In this document: positions 1-12,511 of the stretch, piece by piece
Layout: each line of letters opens with the position of its first letter
How positions within the stretch are numbered: position 1 is the first letter of the stretch
DNA from: Gymnothorax reevesii
Taxonomy: Eukaryota > Chordata > Actinopteri > Anguilliformes > Muraenidae
Assembly (NCBI GenBank): GCA_029721435.1
Contig: CM056578.1
Location: 12,834,313 to 12,898,312 of the forward strand
Reading direction: 5' to 3'
DNA: 64,000 bases
The notes under the pieces: model-generated
Seen by the model: the letters and a program-made list of their open reading frames with translations, nothing else
What the model was told of the DNA's origin: nothing
The model's database searches: none
Position numbers and translations under genes: made by a program

Positions 1-2190
1 CTGCTCTGCAGTGTTAGAAATGGTCATCCCTTTTGTTGCATCAACATTTACTTTTCTTAATAAATTATGGGTTTAAAGTTGAATTGACCTGTTGATTTGA
101 CAACAAAAAAAGATCAGACTGACTGAAAATGCAATTATTTTTACTGTGTTTTTTCACATAATCCTATATGGAAATATGGGGGGAGGACGTGAGAAGAGAA
201 CTCAAGGACAGGTGTTGGAGTCTCAGTCCTCGTTTTTCCCTTTACTCCAAGTGAGAGTGGAGTCCCAAATTCATCTCTCTGCCGTGCACAGGTTGCATAT
301 GTTTAATTTTCTGGTGGTTTAGAGGATTGAAGCATGAAGATGAATACACTGACTCATCACTGAGAGGGAGGCTTGCAACACCTCATAAGGACAATAACGG
401 GGTATGCTGACAAGAATAGAGCAAAAAAAAAAAAAATCATTTTTGAAGCCAATACACTAGTATGACACAGCCGGCATTTTGGGACATGTCATCGAAGCTT
501 AGCTAATACAAAAGGACGAGCGTCGTGCAGACAGTTTTGAAGTCAGAAACTAGATTGGGGTCCTTTGCCAGAGCTGTAGAAGAGCTCAGCATGAATATTA
601 TTCTCTCAGTAACTGTTACTGTTATTCTGTTGTTGGGCAGCAGTCGTTAACAATAAATAATGGACTGTCCTTTCGGCTTTTTGTTGAAATGCGGGGTGTC
701 TTCCCGAGAGTGAATAGAGGATCCTACTGTATTTACCGATAATGTGAAATTTAAATTGCAACGCTGTCAGCCAAAATAAATAATGATAATAATGATGAAA
801 ATGTATTGTCCTTACTAATGTCTCCCATCATATGACTCCAATTATTCCAGGCAATATGGAATAATGCTGTTGGAATTTACATCTGTTATTAACGCTCTGT
901 CTTCTTGATGCGTGCGGCGTTTGCTCCAATACCGATTTTCCCCTTTGAGATTAGTTACAATGCAAATGACAGTGCAATGAGGGCCAGCCTTGTTCTTGTA
1001 AATAGGACTCACCAAAATTAGAATGGAGTTCTAATGGAATCATGGGCAGAAATTTAGGCCTCTACACTTAGTTTTGTTTGAACGTATGTTCAGTTTTGTT
1101 TTTTCAAACCCATCCTCTGTGAGGCTTCACCACAATGTTTTGTTTTTCATAATTAAAATTAACAATAAAGGTGATCTCTGAAGAGGATGGTGGTGAGCTT
1201 AAAAAAAAGGAATCAAGGTCTCAATACTCTTCAATGTATGCAACAGAACATGTATTAGTATTCAGGAATAAATCAAAGTGACAATGAAGAGATGAACTGA
1301 GAAAATTAAACGACAGTAAAGTTTAGCTTTAATTTAGCCCACAAACCAAAATGGTTAAACTTCATTAATGAATGAAATATGCTTAACTCCAAAAGAAATG
1401 CAAGGATGAGGTATGTACTGTATTTGCTGAAAACTGAAGAGTTGATTTATTTTTTTATTGCTTTTTCAGTGAGGCATGAGCGGAAATAAAGAAAAGTGTT
1501 TGGTGATGTAATCCTGACGCGCACCACCTGCACGCGCCAAGCACTTCAGTAAGAACAAACATTGAGCTGTTTGTGATGTGTACAGTGACACTTGACTTGT
1601 TCTTTTTGGTTTGGTCAATAGCCTACATAAATCCAAAATGGACATTCCAGTAGACACACTGACACCAGAATGAAGTGACGAGGCACACAAATAATAACAC
1701 CAGGGAGCAAGGGAGGAGACGAGACAGTAAATCAATTGCCATAGCCCAGTTTAGGGTTGGGCTGTACATAAAAATATGGGTGGGACTCCCCTCTCCCATC
1801 CCCAGAAATGCAGAAATATGCAGTGCGTTCAACAATGACTTACAACATTTTTATTATCTTGCTAATCATTTGAAGAGCAGTTTTCTTTGAAAGAGCTACA
1901 CATGTCCAGAAGGGGGTAATGCCAATATAACAAACAAAGAATCTTCAAAAAGAAAATAGAATGACTAACCAAACTAAAATATCAAAGGACATAAATGTTA
2001 CCTCCCTTAACATAACCAAGAGTGCGCTTCCCCACAAATGTAGCCTTTTCTTTTGAACGCTGAAAACATTTTGATGAAGTGCAATCTTAAAATAAATCAG
2101 GTTACATTGCTGAAAAAAGAAAAATGCTTGAACGGGAGATGGAATTTGGGAAAATTACTGGATTCGGATGGTCAGCTTAACCATCAACCA
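1..2190. other. Upstream intergenic DNA, no gene seen
   Basis: AT-rich noncoding sequence with scattered A-runs. The short open frames have no recognisable domain, no splice signals and overlap on both strands. No transposon terminus was found. Confidence 0.5.
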
Positions 2191-3660
2191 TCAACATGAT
2201 TGCCGATGGAATAGTTTCTCTCCACCAGAGACAGCTATTGAGAGGAAAGAGGCACATTGATGGATCAAGCCATTGGCTGCCCACTGGGAGAGGACCGCTT
2301 CTGCACCCACATCTGAGGCGTCTGCTTCCATGATGAACTGGAGCTGGGGGTCAGGGAGAGTCAGGACGGGAGCTTTGGTAAATTGCTCTTTAAGCTGGCA
2401 CAAGGTGGAGGCTGCTCTGAATAATGCAGTTGAAAGACGTCTTTGTGAGCACAAGCATTGTTGGGTTGGACACCACTGTGGAGAACTCTTGAATGAACTA
2501 CTGATAAAAAAACTGCAAACCTGAGGAACCTCTATAGTTGTTCCTGGTCTTTAGGGTCTGGCCAGTCCAGCACAGCAGGTACCTTTTGACAGTACATATA
2601 AAAGGCACCTGGTGGAGCTCAGGAAGTAGACTATGTAGCAGTGGAATTAGCACTTTTCAGGTTTCGAGATGATACGACTTTCCAGTAGCCTCTCAAAGAC
2701 CAAGTGGATATGATGGATTTGTTCCTCCTTGGAGAAAAAATAGGATATCATCAAAGTAAATCGAAAAAAAACTGAGTCAAAAGAGATCAGGATAGATATA
2801 GAGCCCATACTCATCTAAGTCGAACAGTGTTTCCGGGAAGAATTGGTGTCCCTGCTAGGTCACGCCTGGGAAGGTTTGGCTGAGAATCCAAAACAACAGC
2901 TCAAGATTGTATCTATCAGAATTAGGATGAGCTCACCGGACCGGACATTCTGCAGTGGTAGAGTTTGTGCTTCCTCAGTACTGGCAAAGCCTCTGTTGGA
3001 TACACTGCAGTCATTCCGCTGGGGGCAGCTGATGAAACCAGTTATGGTTGACTGCTGTAGATTCCAAGGTGTCCTGTTCACTGACAGGGCAGGTGCCTGT
3101 GTCCTTGCCTGTTGAAGTTGCCGCCTCTCCTGCAACTGGGCATCTATCCGCAGTATCAAGTCGATGAGGCTGTCTAAGTCTGGTGGGGAGGATGCAGAGA
3201 GTCAACTTGTCCTTGACCTAATCCGACACACTGAAAAAAAAGGTGTGGTAGAGAGCTCAGGGCTCCCAGCACATAATGTCAGCCAGTGTGCCAGAATTGA
3301 TGGAGTGCTCTGAAACAAACAATCTGCCTTGGTGCACCTGGAGAAGCATCTCTGCCCAGTAGCATGTCTGGACCGAGACCAGTCTAATTTCTCATCTCTT
3401 TGGGAAAGGCAATGAAGGTCGGGACTCTCCTGCCCCCCAACAGAAGGTCACCTGGTCTCTGACTCGTCAGGAGTGGTGAGTGATGATGAATGCCACTCTG
3501 GACCATTCAGTGGGGAATGTAGATTGTTGGAGCTCGAAGACCATCGAACACTGAGCCTGGAAACTTCAGCAGGTGGATGTGTTGCCATCACTGAGGTCCA
3601 ATACAGCTAGGTTGGGTTTCTGTTGGGCGGCTGCCTCAGGAAGAGTCTACCGCAAGCTGC
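2191..3660 (-). pseudogene. Decayed Ty3/gypsy retrotransposon (gag and RT/RNase H remnants)
   Basis: On the minus strand the order is gag-like (about 3660-2860) and then reverse transcriptase/RNase H (about 2770-2191), as in a gypsy element. The RT part keeps a Y-F-D-D catalytic box at 2740-2759. Further on, the start of the RNase H region reads LKEQFTKAPVLTLPDP at about 2400-2350, followed by an ADASDVGAEAVLSQ segment, which is characteristic of gypsy pol. The gag part keeps a short LILRID-type stretch followed by a basic, glutamine-rich segment, near 3160-3100. Stops and frame changes interrupt every part, and protease and most of the RT fingers and palm are missing. No LTR could be paired with it. 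It is an inactive fossil, probably of the chromodomain (Sushi-like) lineage also seen at 14627-15870. Confidence 0.75.
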
Positions 3661-4017
3661 TTGAGGCGGAATCCTGGGGGAGTCAGGGATCACCACAAGT
3701 TGATTGTAGATAGTGCCAATGGATTGGTGTCGCTGGCAGAACTCTGCCTCTCACTGATCATTACAAACTACAGGTATCTTTGGGCATCAGCCATGCTTTG
3801 CAAATCTGGTGGTTCCATTCCTGAGCTGGATTGTACTATTATGATGCAGAAAAGGAACGAAATGCAGATTCAAGGTACATTCACAAAAGGGGCAAGACAC
3901 ATGACTGATAACCCTGTGGAGCAAGGGAGGGGATGACACTAAACTTCAAGTTCAGGAGACCAACTGCAAAAACATACTTGGGCTACTGGGACAGGGATGG
4001 AGCCAATTACAGACACA

Positions 4018-4145
4018 GATGTGTGCGTGTGCAGATGTGTGTGTGCAAGTGTGTGTGAGTGTGTGTGGGTGTATGCATGTATGTGTGTGTGTGTACATGC
4101 ATGTGTGTGTATATGTGCTTGTATATGTGTGAGTGTGTGCTGGAG
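4018..4145. repeat. (TG)n-rich microsatellite
   Basis: Imperfect TG/GTGT tract broken by CA and AT steps. It produces overlapping open frames on both strands (Cys/Val-rich on +, His/Thr-rich on -), which are artefacts of the repeat. Confidence 0.9.
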
Positions 4146-5015
4146 TGCATGCATTTGCGTTTCAAGGAAACTATTGATAAAGATGTGAACTCCAGCATTG
4201 CTTTTAATCTCTGCATAAACTGATATTCCATTGACAAAAATGATACAATGAGCTATTTAACGTCAAGAAGAGTTGACACTAATATGATAATTACCTCTGT
4301 GCTGTTTAACAACCAAAAAAGAACACAGCACCCTCAGAATAGCAACAAAAAATACCTCAATGAACTATTGTCAGTTCTTAATCTGGTGTTGCTATGGAAA
4401 TACCTGTATATATTAACAATATTATGGCTCCTTTTTATTTCCAGTTAAATTTTCTTATGCTGTGGACACTGTAGTCAGTATAAAATTTATTCCAATATGC
4501 TCTATGTTGCAGGTGAAAATTGATAAAATAAGCAGCTCACTGCCTGCCAGTAAAAGGGAGTATCGATTAAAGCAAAATTATTATAGACAAACATTGGATT
4601 TTATTAAACAATGGCAGCTAGATCGGTGCTTGAAATTAATTAAAAGCAGGGTTAGGGTCTTCAGAGTGATTTTTTTTTTTTGGCAGGCAGTTCCAGCATT
4701 TTATGCTTATAAATGATGTCTGAAATATAATTCATTGGAATGCAGAACTGCAAGCGAACTGAGTCCCTTCAGTAAAAATTGCAGAATTGTCCCTTGATGC
4801 TTGACGGCATCCTAGAATAGACCCTACATGCTCCAACAGTAGTCACAAGCTCAAGTGTAAGTGTGTTGTACAGATGCTTGGTGGACAGATTGAGACACAG
4901 AATTGAAAATCACAAGTGTTTTTTGGCCTTTATTTAATTATCTATTGTAGGCTTGGGTGAGTGCAGTCATTTACGGGTACTTTTCAGCACCTAATCATCT
5001 GAATTATTTTGCCTG

Positions 5016-5542
5016 TGTAGCGGTCATGCTTTGCACCCTGTTAAGGTGCTCGGAGGACAGGAAGTTGAGGACTGTACTTAGGTACAAGGATGGATTTAGT
5101 AGAGTTTATTATGCCCACTGCGCAGCAGAAGGGCACAGATGAAGCACACGCAAAACAAAATAGGAATCAAAGTTTCTTATAAACACTATTAGTCATACAG
5201 ACTCTAGCCGTAAGCTACAGCAACAATGTATTACAAACAGGGAAACAAATGGGAAGTGAGGTTCCTGTATAAAGTGCTAGATTAAAATAATAGCAGCACT
5301 AAAGTTTTACGAGTTTTAGAATATACATGCAATACGCAGGGTATACATCTATATAAGACTAGACATACAATACAGGCACGTGGTTACGAGGCCTCGCAAT
5401 GACTGAGTGTGAAACTCGGTCTTATATGAGTGAACACACAGTGGTAAAAGGAAACAGATGCATGCAATGATAGCAGGAGTGAAGAGTGCAGTCCGGGTCT
5501 GAATAGGCCGGTGAGCTGGAGGTCTGGAGGCGTGGTCTTACA
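5016..5542 (-). mobile_element. Solo LTR, 527 bp, with 5-bp TSD GCCTG
   Basis: The segment begins TGTAG and ends CTTACA, giving the TG...CA termini of an LTR. The identical pentamer GCCTG flanks it at 5011-5015 and 5543-5547, as expected for integrase-made duplication. Read on the minus strand it has a TATA-like CATATAAGA near 5427 and an AATAAA signal near 5107, in promoter-then-polyA order, so the LTR points left. No internal coding region lies beside it, so it is most likely a solo LTR left by recombination. The parent family (gypsy or endogenous retrovirus) cannot be told from the LTR alone. Confidence 0.75.
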
Positions 5543-5719
5543 GCCTGTTTGATTTTATTTCCTTTTTTTCCCCACCACCACCCCTCCTCTTCAGAGGACA
5601 ACTTTATTTTATAATTACAAATGCATGATGATGAAGGAGGGCTTAAAAAAAATTACATAGAAAAAGAAAAATACATTTAAACAAATTAAACAACAAAAAA
5701 AAAAAAAACCCACACCACA

Positions 5720-5776
5720 CCCCCCACACACACACACACACACACATCCATATATATATACATATATACTATATAT
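5720..5776. repeat. (CA)n followed by (TA)n microsatellite
   Basis: A C/A-rich run of CA dinucleotides passes directly into TA dinucleotides and abuts the left end of the 5777-6352 LTR. Confidence 0.9.
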
Positions 5777-6352
5777 TGTGGCTTCCCAGCCTGATCTCGC
5801 ATGGGGAGTGTGGACAGCAGTGGGGCAACGATACCAGACACAGGATTTAGAACAAAAACAGCCTTTTATTAGGCACTCCTTTCAATTACATGGGCCCGTT
5901 GGGCTCTGTAAGGAACCCGCACTGAGGCTGGGGGTTTAGGGAGGTCAGGGGTCCCGCACGGCCAGTCTACTGGCTCCGGGGCAGGGGTCCCCCTCAGCGC
6001 CTGCTCCATATCCCCAAGGTGCTGGAGGCTGGGTAAAGAAAGCGCAGGATTAATGGTTGCACCTTCGACAGAGGGCAGGAGAGCACCCAAACATTTCCTC
6101 TGTGTGCTCCAGACTACTCCTTCTCCGCTGCAGCAACCCCTTTTACGCCCCACACTGATTGCATCTTAATGTCCTCCTGGTGCGCGCCCTCTTCCACCCT
6201 CCTCTGGGATGCGGCGCTGTCCGTGGTGCTGCGCCTGTGCTGCGGTCTCTGTCCAGGGTGCTGAATCCCTGGCCCTTATCCTGCTGGTGCCACGCATTTT
6301 CCTGCGAGTTCCTGCTCACATGGGACCCCAGCTGAAAGGTGGGGCTGCCACA
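5777..6352 (-). mobile_element. Second solo LTR, 576 bp, probable TSD ATAT
   Basis: The termini are TGTGGC and GCCACA, a 6-bp inverted repeat with TG...CA ends. ATAT flanks both sides (5773-5776 and 6353-6356), although the left flank is a TA microsatellite, so chance matching is possible. A minus-strand AATAAA lies near 5862-5867, which suggests the LTR reads leftward. The interior is GC-richer than its surroundings. No internal retroelement sequence adjoins it. Confidence 0.65.
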
Positions 6353-9170
6353 ATATATTTCCTTTTTTCCCTTTAATCTCCTGTCCCCTCTCGCAAACTT
6401 GGTATGACCACAAGAGAACAGACATATCGGCAAAAACAAAAACAAAAAAAGAGTGGTGTCAGGTGTGGGGTGATGGAGATGAGGCCAGGAGGTAATATAC
6501 TGACACAATCATGGATATGTTTGGACTGCAAAATTATGATCGATAAACTAACAACATATCCAAATGTGTTTGTAAATAAATAAACAAGATTTATATTTGT
6601 GATTGTGAAAGGGAAAGGGGAAAAAATACAATAATACAATAAGTAAGAAAATACACCAATGTGTCTGAATGGCTGTTTTGTTAAACTATGAGGATGATTT
6701 TCATTGTAGGTGGCTGTGGTCTCCTGCACGTGGCATTGGCTAGATGTTGAGTCCTGTTCTTTGTTTAGACGGGTTATGAATGAGTGCCAGATTTCATTAA
6801 AGACTGATATATCATTATTTCTGTGAGCAATCATTCTTTCTATGGCAAAGCATTCTGTAAGACTGTTGAGCCAGTGGGTGATGTGAACAGAACTTTTAAA
6901 TTTCTAGTTTTTTTTTTTGTTGAATATCGTAAAACTGGGGAAAAAATACAGACATAAATAAGTATGAGCAAAGGCTGATGGCAGAGACCAATGTCAGACT
7001 AAAGGATCGATTTCTTGATCACTGCCTGAGCTTGCAGGTTTTCTGGTCAAAACTTCATACTTAGCTCTGGCAGAGGGAGTCAGGGCCATGTTATGGAAAA
7101 TGTTTATTAGAATTGGAAGGCAAATTTAAAAGCTTCACCCAATTTTTTTTTCTTTTTAAAATTAATTAATCAATTAATTCATTAATTCATTAATTTTGGT
7201 TTCCACAAAAAAAAAAAAAATTCTTGTTGCTCAAAAAAGCATCCACTTAATAGCAATTTGGAGATCTTTCTGCTTCCAGCCATTTGTGTTTTTGTTTGAA
7301 AGAAAATTGTGCTCTATCGATTCAGAAGCTTGCATGATCAATACAGGTTGCTTTCGACAAAACTGTTGACTACACTTGACTGCACTGTGAATACTCGGGG
7401 CATAAGAGTGCAGCTGAATGTAGAATGTGAATCATGTCCGCCGCACTTTACAGCTCCTGTTATTTATTTATTTATACATTTATTTACTTATTTCTGGAGG
7501 AAATTGTCCCTGTTATCCAACCAAAATGATCACTACAGTGCAGCAACTTCATTTTTGAACGGGGGCGAGGGGGAGGCGGGGACATTGATAAATAGGCCAC
7601 TATGCTGTCACATGACTCATACTCTCGCCACCATCATTGGTAAATTATGTTATTCCAGCCCCTTTTATCTGTTTTAGCCGAATCCTCACCAATATTCCAT
7701 CAGAATGGTAAAACATGAACACTCCCATTTTTCACACTCAAAACTGGTTACCTGCAATTTTAGTCCTAGAACACCAAATAAAATTTTTGAAAAAAAAAAA
7801 AATCCTACTCTGCAAATTTTTTTTTTTCCTCATCACATTTGCATTTTTATAGATGGATGTCCCTGTGGCATTATTAACATGTCATGGAGTATAATTATAT
7901 TCATTAATAATCAATGTGTCACACTGCTTAAAATGACTGATAATGTGATTATTCTGATAGTTCCAAACAGCTCCAATCATTAGAAAAAGAAAAACATTAA
8001 AACCACACCACTCAGGATGTGACCACATACTGCCATCATTTATTTTTTTTTTTCAGAAATAAACTTGACAAATATGATTATTTAGCCTCAGGAGTTTTTC
8101 GAGGAAGGCAGAAGTCAAGGCTACCAAGTGAGAAAACGCATAGCTACGCAGAGTAATCTGACACCTGGGCCCAGTAATTTAGCTTCGGTGTTATAATGGA
8201 TTTGCATAAGGGGAGGTAATGGACGGTTGTTTATACATAATGATTCCTGGAGTCTGTCTGTGCTGCTGTATCCTATTACACCTCTGTGTGAGCTGAGCAG
8301 TTTCTGTAGGGCAGTGAGCTTCCATCACACCCTTCCCTTGTTCGTGTGATGCCAGTACATCATTTAAGCTCATGTCACACCTCTCGGTCACTCGGAAGTA
8401 ATCTCCTCCCCCAGGACTACTTTATTATGTCCAAGAAACAAATTAGTTTGCCTTTGCAGAACCTTCATTGAGCTCATTACTGCAGATGATACACCATTAG
8501 TGCAGAAGATCCCATCTAAAATTAAGGAAACTTCCTAAAAGTCAAAAAGAGTCACAGTAGTATCATCAAATTCTACAAATAAGCAACTTAGACAATAGTT
8601 AGGATGATTACAGTGATGGGCATTATCTTTTTATCCCCTCATTGGATTCACTCTGAAAAGAACCTTTTCGTTAAAAATGCTTCTGTGATTGTAAGATGGG
8701 TATGAATAGGAACCAGTTTCAAAATGCAAGAACTGATGGACAATCACACCGAGTGGCCCTGTGCAAATCTGGCATAAATAAGTAATGCTGAAACTGTCAT
8801 GGGCCCTACTTTTATACCATTATCGGGCTCATTCAGTAATCCTGCTTTTCTGTAACAAACCTCAAATGCCCTATTAATTTGTGTTCCTGAAAGTTCTTGT
8901 CAGCATGTTGCCAGTGGCACTAGGCACTGGGGACAGAGGCTGAAATCGAGCAGCTTCCTTTCCCTTGAGCAAATTCCCAAGCATGCAGGTCAAGAAAAGG
9001 ATGGAGCATAGAATGTAGCGCAGATCCAGTGTGAGCGAAGGGAAGGCAGCGTGTCTCTTGCTCTTCGGTTCATCAGTGAACCAACTTTTCCTACAGCCCA
9101 TTGTGGCAGTTACAGACAAAGGCAGCAGCGCTTTAAATGAGAGTTACAACTTTGCTCCTGAGTACAATCA
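6353..9170. other. Intergenic, no gene or intact element seen
   Basis: AT-rich sequence with several A- and T-homopolymers and an AATT-rich stretch at 7150-7200. The longest frame, 153 codons on the minus strand (6834-6373), has no recognisable domain and low-complexity hydrophobic runs, and I do not call it a gene. Confidence 0.45.
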
Positions 9171-9171
9171 C

Positions 9172-9420
9172 ATCATTTATCCATTCATCAGTTATTTAAC
9201 CTTCACCATTCCTGTCAGGATTATGGAGGGGGGAGGGGCTGGATCTTAAACCACCATCCGCGGGGCATAAGGCAGGAATAGACGCATGTCTATGGGTAAT
9301 TTGGAGTTTGCGATTAGCCCGACAAGCATGTCTTCATGCATGCAGGGCACACGGTTCAACTCGGCGCAGCCCAAAGGGCCGATGTAAAAGACCCTGTTGG
9401 GATATTCAGGTCTTCTGTAC
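9172..9420 (-). repeat. Fish tRNA-headed retroposon, reverse orientation, degraded
   Basis: The block beginning with an ATCCATTCATCAG-type tail, followed by a GGGGCTGGATC-like segment and a GGGTAATTTGGAGTTTGC segment, is the reverse complement of the retroposon family found in + orientation at 40841-41092, 47245-47536 and 53533-53862. The tRNA-like head is hardly recognisable here. The 76-codon open frame on the minus strand of this block is a chance frame. Confidence 0.5.
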
Positions 9421-10804
9421 GGATCAAGCTGCAGGTAAACAATACCTGGTTGGCCTACTTCACGTAACCAGGGCACGCTAAACTATTCCATAATATTAAT
9501 GGTGCTGAGATGACATACCATTTTCAAGATGACGGGGAAGTGAGAGCTGTCTGTTTATCTAAGTCCAAAGCAACATGTAAAATAAACCATGAAAAAACCA
9601 TCTATGAAAATTAACAAGAATACTTTATTTGCCTGTATTACTAAAAATTATGATTAATGACACCAAATCTTTCTACAGAACAAAAAACTGCAAAGGACAG
9701 CTTTAGCATAAACTCATAGGAACTAAGCAATGCACCCCTATTGCAGACTGACTCCTTTTGGGTGGACGTTGCCAAACTTTTCTCCATGTGATGAAGTTAA
9801 TCAAGGCGTCTTAAAGTTCTGCCCTCCTTTTGACTTGCAAGTGAGTTTACCTAAACAATACTTTGGGAGGTTATGAGGGAGAACAAGATAGGCTGAATGT
9901 CCTTAGGCTGAATCAAAAGAGACGTGATTTGATATAGGTTTTTGACTTAATATAACAGATTAACAAGGCCAGCACATTCTCCGGGTTGAGCACAGCTGGT
10001 AGTATGAGGAGGTATAAATAGAGAGGTGCAAATGGTAAATTCTGCTCTAATATTACAAAGTGTTCTTTACAATGATTGTAGTGACTGCATGGAATAGCTT
10101 CCCAGGTTGTACAAGAGAGGAAAAAGCGAAGGGGGTTTTCAAAAGCCCAGCTTTACCTGGTGTTAGACACTGTCCAGTTCATCAATTATCTTTTCGCCTA
10201 CAGTGGCTGGAAAATGATGAGAATCGTTGGACACAAATGATGAATGTTTTACAATATTATGTCATTTTTATGTTTGCAGTCACTATCCTATGACTTGCAT
10301 GAATTTGCAGTCCTGTTTTTGGATCACTGAGAAAGAAACTATTTTATTCAGCAAGGTGTAGCTTCAGATTGATATGTAAGAAAAACTATGTAAGGCACCA
10401 TTGATGTTTATTTTGACTGCTTTTAATGTTTTCATATCCTTGCATTTTCAGTGGCCATTTTTTCTGTGTACGAACAACCAGTGGCTTGCAGTTCATAGCC
10501 CTTTCTCTGGGGTATAATTATGCATACAAACAAACAGATATTTCCTGTGAATGCTGTTCGCCGGAAAAAAAAGAATGCACACACGATCACACGCATGACT
10601 ACTGTTCTTATAAAAAACCTACTAATAATGCACGGATTTCATGAACCAATCACCCAAAAAGCAAATGTGGATCATTAAATGTCTTAAGCATTACAACAAA
10701 ATACAGATGAGGAGGTGATTCCTGCTGTTATTTAGCATCTTTTGTAAAGCAACTTAAATGACTAAATCCCCTGTGCTTCCACGCAGCAAACACATCAGTC
10801 TTAA

Positions 10805-10940
10805 GGCGCTTTCACACCGGATGCGAAACAAATTTTTTACACGACAGATTACGCGAAACGCGCCTATTCGCGTCTTTGCATTGACTTTTAATGTAATCTG
10901 TAGTGCGAAAATTCGTTTTGCGTCCGGTGTGAAAGCAGCT
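10805..10940. mobile_element. 136-bp palindromic MITE flanked by TTAA
   Basis: The left arm GGCGCTTTCACACCGGATGC and the reverse complement of the right arm (AGCTGCTTTCACACCGGACG) match over most of their length. The middle also folds back imperfectly (GCGAAACGCG...ATTCGCG). TTAA flanks both sides (10801-10804 and 10941-10944). A TTAA duplication suggests piggyBac-type mobilisation, but a TTA duplication of PIF/Harbinger type would fit equally well. Confidence 0.65.
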
Positions 10941-11114
10941 TTAAACAGCAGGAAATCCCGCCACCACAGCTTCTGATTTTGCGTGCTTGCCAGGAAACAT
11001 GTTTGCTGTTTCTGAGGCGGCAACTGCACACACTGTTTTACCTTTTCTAAGTAAGCTCAGATGGTCTACTGTATCTCGTTTTATTATTTTGAGTCTCTCC
11101 TGGATAGCAAGCAA

Positions 11115-11156
<42 letters not shown>

Positions 11157-11180
11157 GTTATTATTATTATTATTATTATT
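11115..11180. repeat. (TTA)n microsatellite
   Basis: About 22 trinucleotide units with one TTG interruption. It creates poly-Ile, poly-Leu and poly-Asn frames that are not genes. Confidence 0.95.
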
Positions 11181-11651
11181 AAGCATGCCACAAAGTCATC
11201 TTCCATTGCCACACATGCTGTGCGTGTGTATGTGTGTGTATGCTTGTTTTATATATGATGCCTCCATAACTTTATAGTCTTGCAAAGAAAGGATAAGGGG
11301 CCATAGACACTGTAAGTGTGTCATTCATTTTCAATAAAAGGAGGGTTCATGCAAATTTCGGTCAGGCTCACTTTGGCAAAATGGCAATTAATGCTCATTC
11401 TCCTGAAAACTGCCATGCTGGTGTGCAAATCCTGCACAATCAGGCAAGTGGCGGATTCCGTAATAGAAGAGATCAGCTGAACTTTCAACTTCTACACTGC
11501 AGTGCAGTTGTGGGAAAAACAATGAGGAAGTGAGTCTCCCACTCGTGTGGACCCCCGAAGACCTGAGTTCATGGGGAGAATCATACAGACGTTTGCAGTA
11601 ATGAATATACAACCACTTTTGTCTAAAATGGGGTCCTAATATATTTCTTTA

Positions 11652-11686
11652 TTTTTTTTTTTTTTTTGGGGGGGGGGGGGGGGGGG
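11652..11686. repeat. Homopolymer junction T16-G19
   Basis: A 16-base T run is followed directly by a 19-base G run. Such runs are also common assembly or polymerase-slippage artefacts. Confidence 0.9.
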
Positions 11687-11869
11687 TGAAAATGCATTGA
11701 AAAATACCATAGTAGGAGATGACAGCAAAAAAAATCATTCCCACAAGTATAGTGAGAAAAAAATATGGGTAATAAACAAAAAGACTGAAAAAGCACATAT
11801 TTTGTAACAACTGAAAGTTGCTGCGAATTTTAAGAAAAAGAACATAAATAAATCAGAGGAAAGCAGCAG

Positions 11870-12056
11870 CATGACAAAACATAGCAGGGCTCAGGAACAC
11901 AATCAGAATACTGCTGCACCGAAATAAGGCGCAGCCAACCCTTAAATACTAACACTTCACCTCCACCTTAACGAGCAATAGGTGTGGCTTGTTAGGTGGA
12001 GGCGAAGAATGCAGCAGGTGGAAGGGCCTGCAGGCACATGCCATAACACTTTATAT
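11870..12056 (-). mobile_element. Possible LTR fragment
   Basis: The composition and the end ...GCCATAACA (TGTTATGGC on the minus strand) resemble the start of a gypsy-type LTR. No partner end or target duplication was identified, so this is a weak call. Confidence 0.25.
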
Positions 12057-12511
12057 GACTTTTAGGAACATTCCCAAGAAGAATATTTCTTTCTTTAAAA
12101 TCTTTGTTGCTTAAGTGTATTTTTAGTTGATTCTTGACCTAAGAATGCTTGGGATCACTTGTTCCCAGCGAAGAAAGTCTTTAAGATCTTGCTCGGATCC
12201 ATCAGCTGAGTCAGCTCACACAAAGCCATGCGTTTTCAAAACATGTCCACCGCTAAAGATGCCGCTAAAGATTAACTGTACTTAAAATGTAATGTGAATA
12301 TGACAGATTGACTCTCATTGTTGATAGCCCAGTGGTTCTCAAACTTAGTCATGGGAGTTTACATTGTTTTTCCTGCCCAGTTAAGATGAAACCCTGCCCA
12401 CTTCCATATAAAGAAACCATCTGTGAGAAAAGAAAGGGATCATGGGAGGGGATCGCAGTTTTGAGGAAAATTCTTGAAAATTCTAAAATGTTTCACTTTG
12501 CAACAAACATA

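Noticed and set aside
4007..4237. Open frames in the TG microsatellite (Cys/Val- and His/Thr-rich)
   Set aside because: They are products of the dinucleotide repeat, open on both strands and without start context or domains.
6373..6834. 153-codon minus-strand frame
   Set aside because: Low-complexity hydrophobic composition, no domain, and it runs into an LTR; considered chance.
9246..9476. 76-codon minus-strand frame in the 9.2-kb repeat
   Set aside because: It lies in a degraded retroposon, and its peptide matches nothing I recognise.
10941..11277. Poly-Asn, poly-Ile and poly-Leu frames
   Set aside because: They result from the (TTA)n microsatellite.
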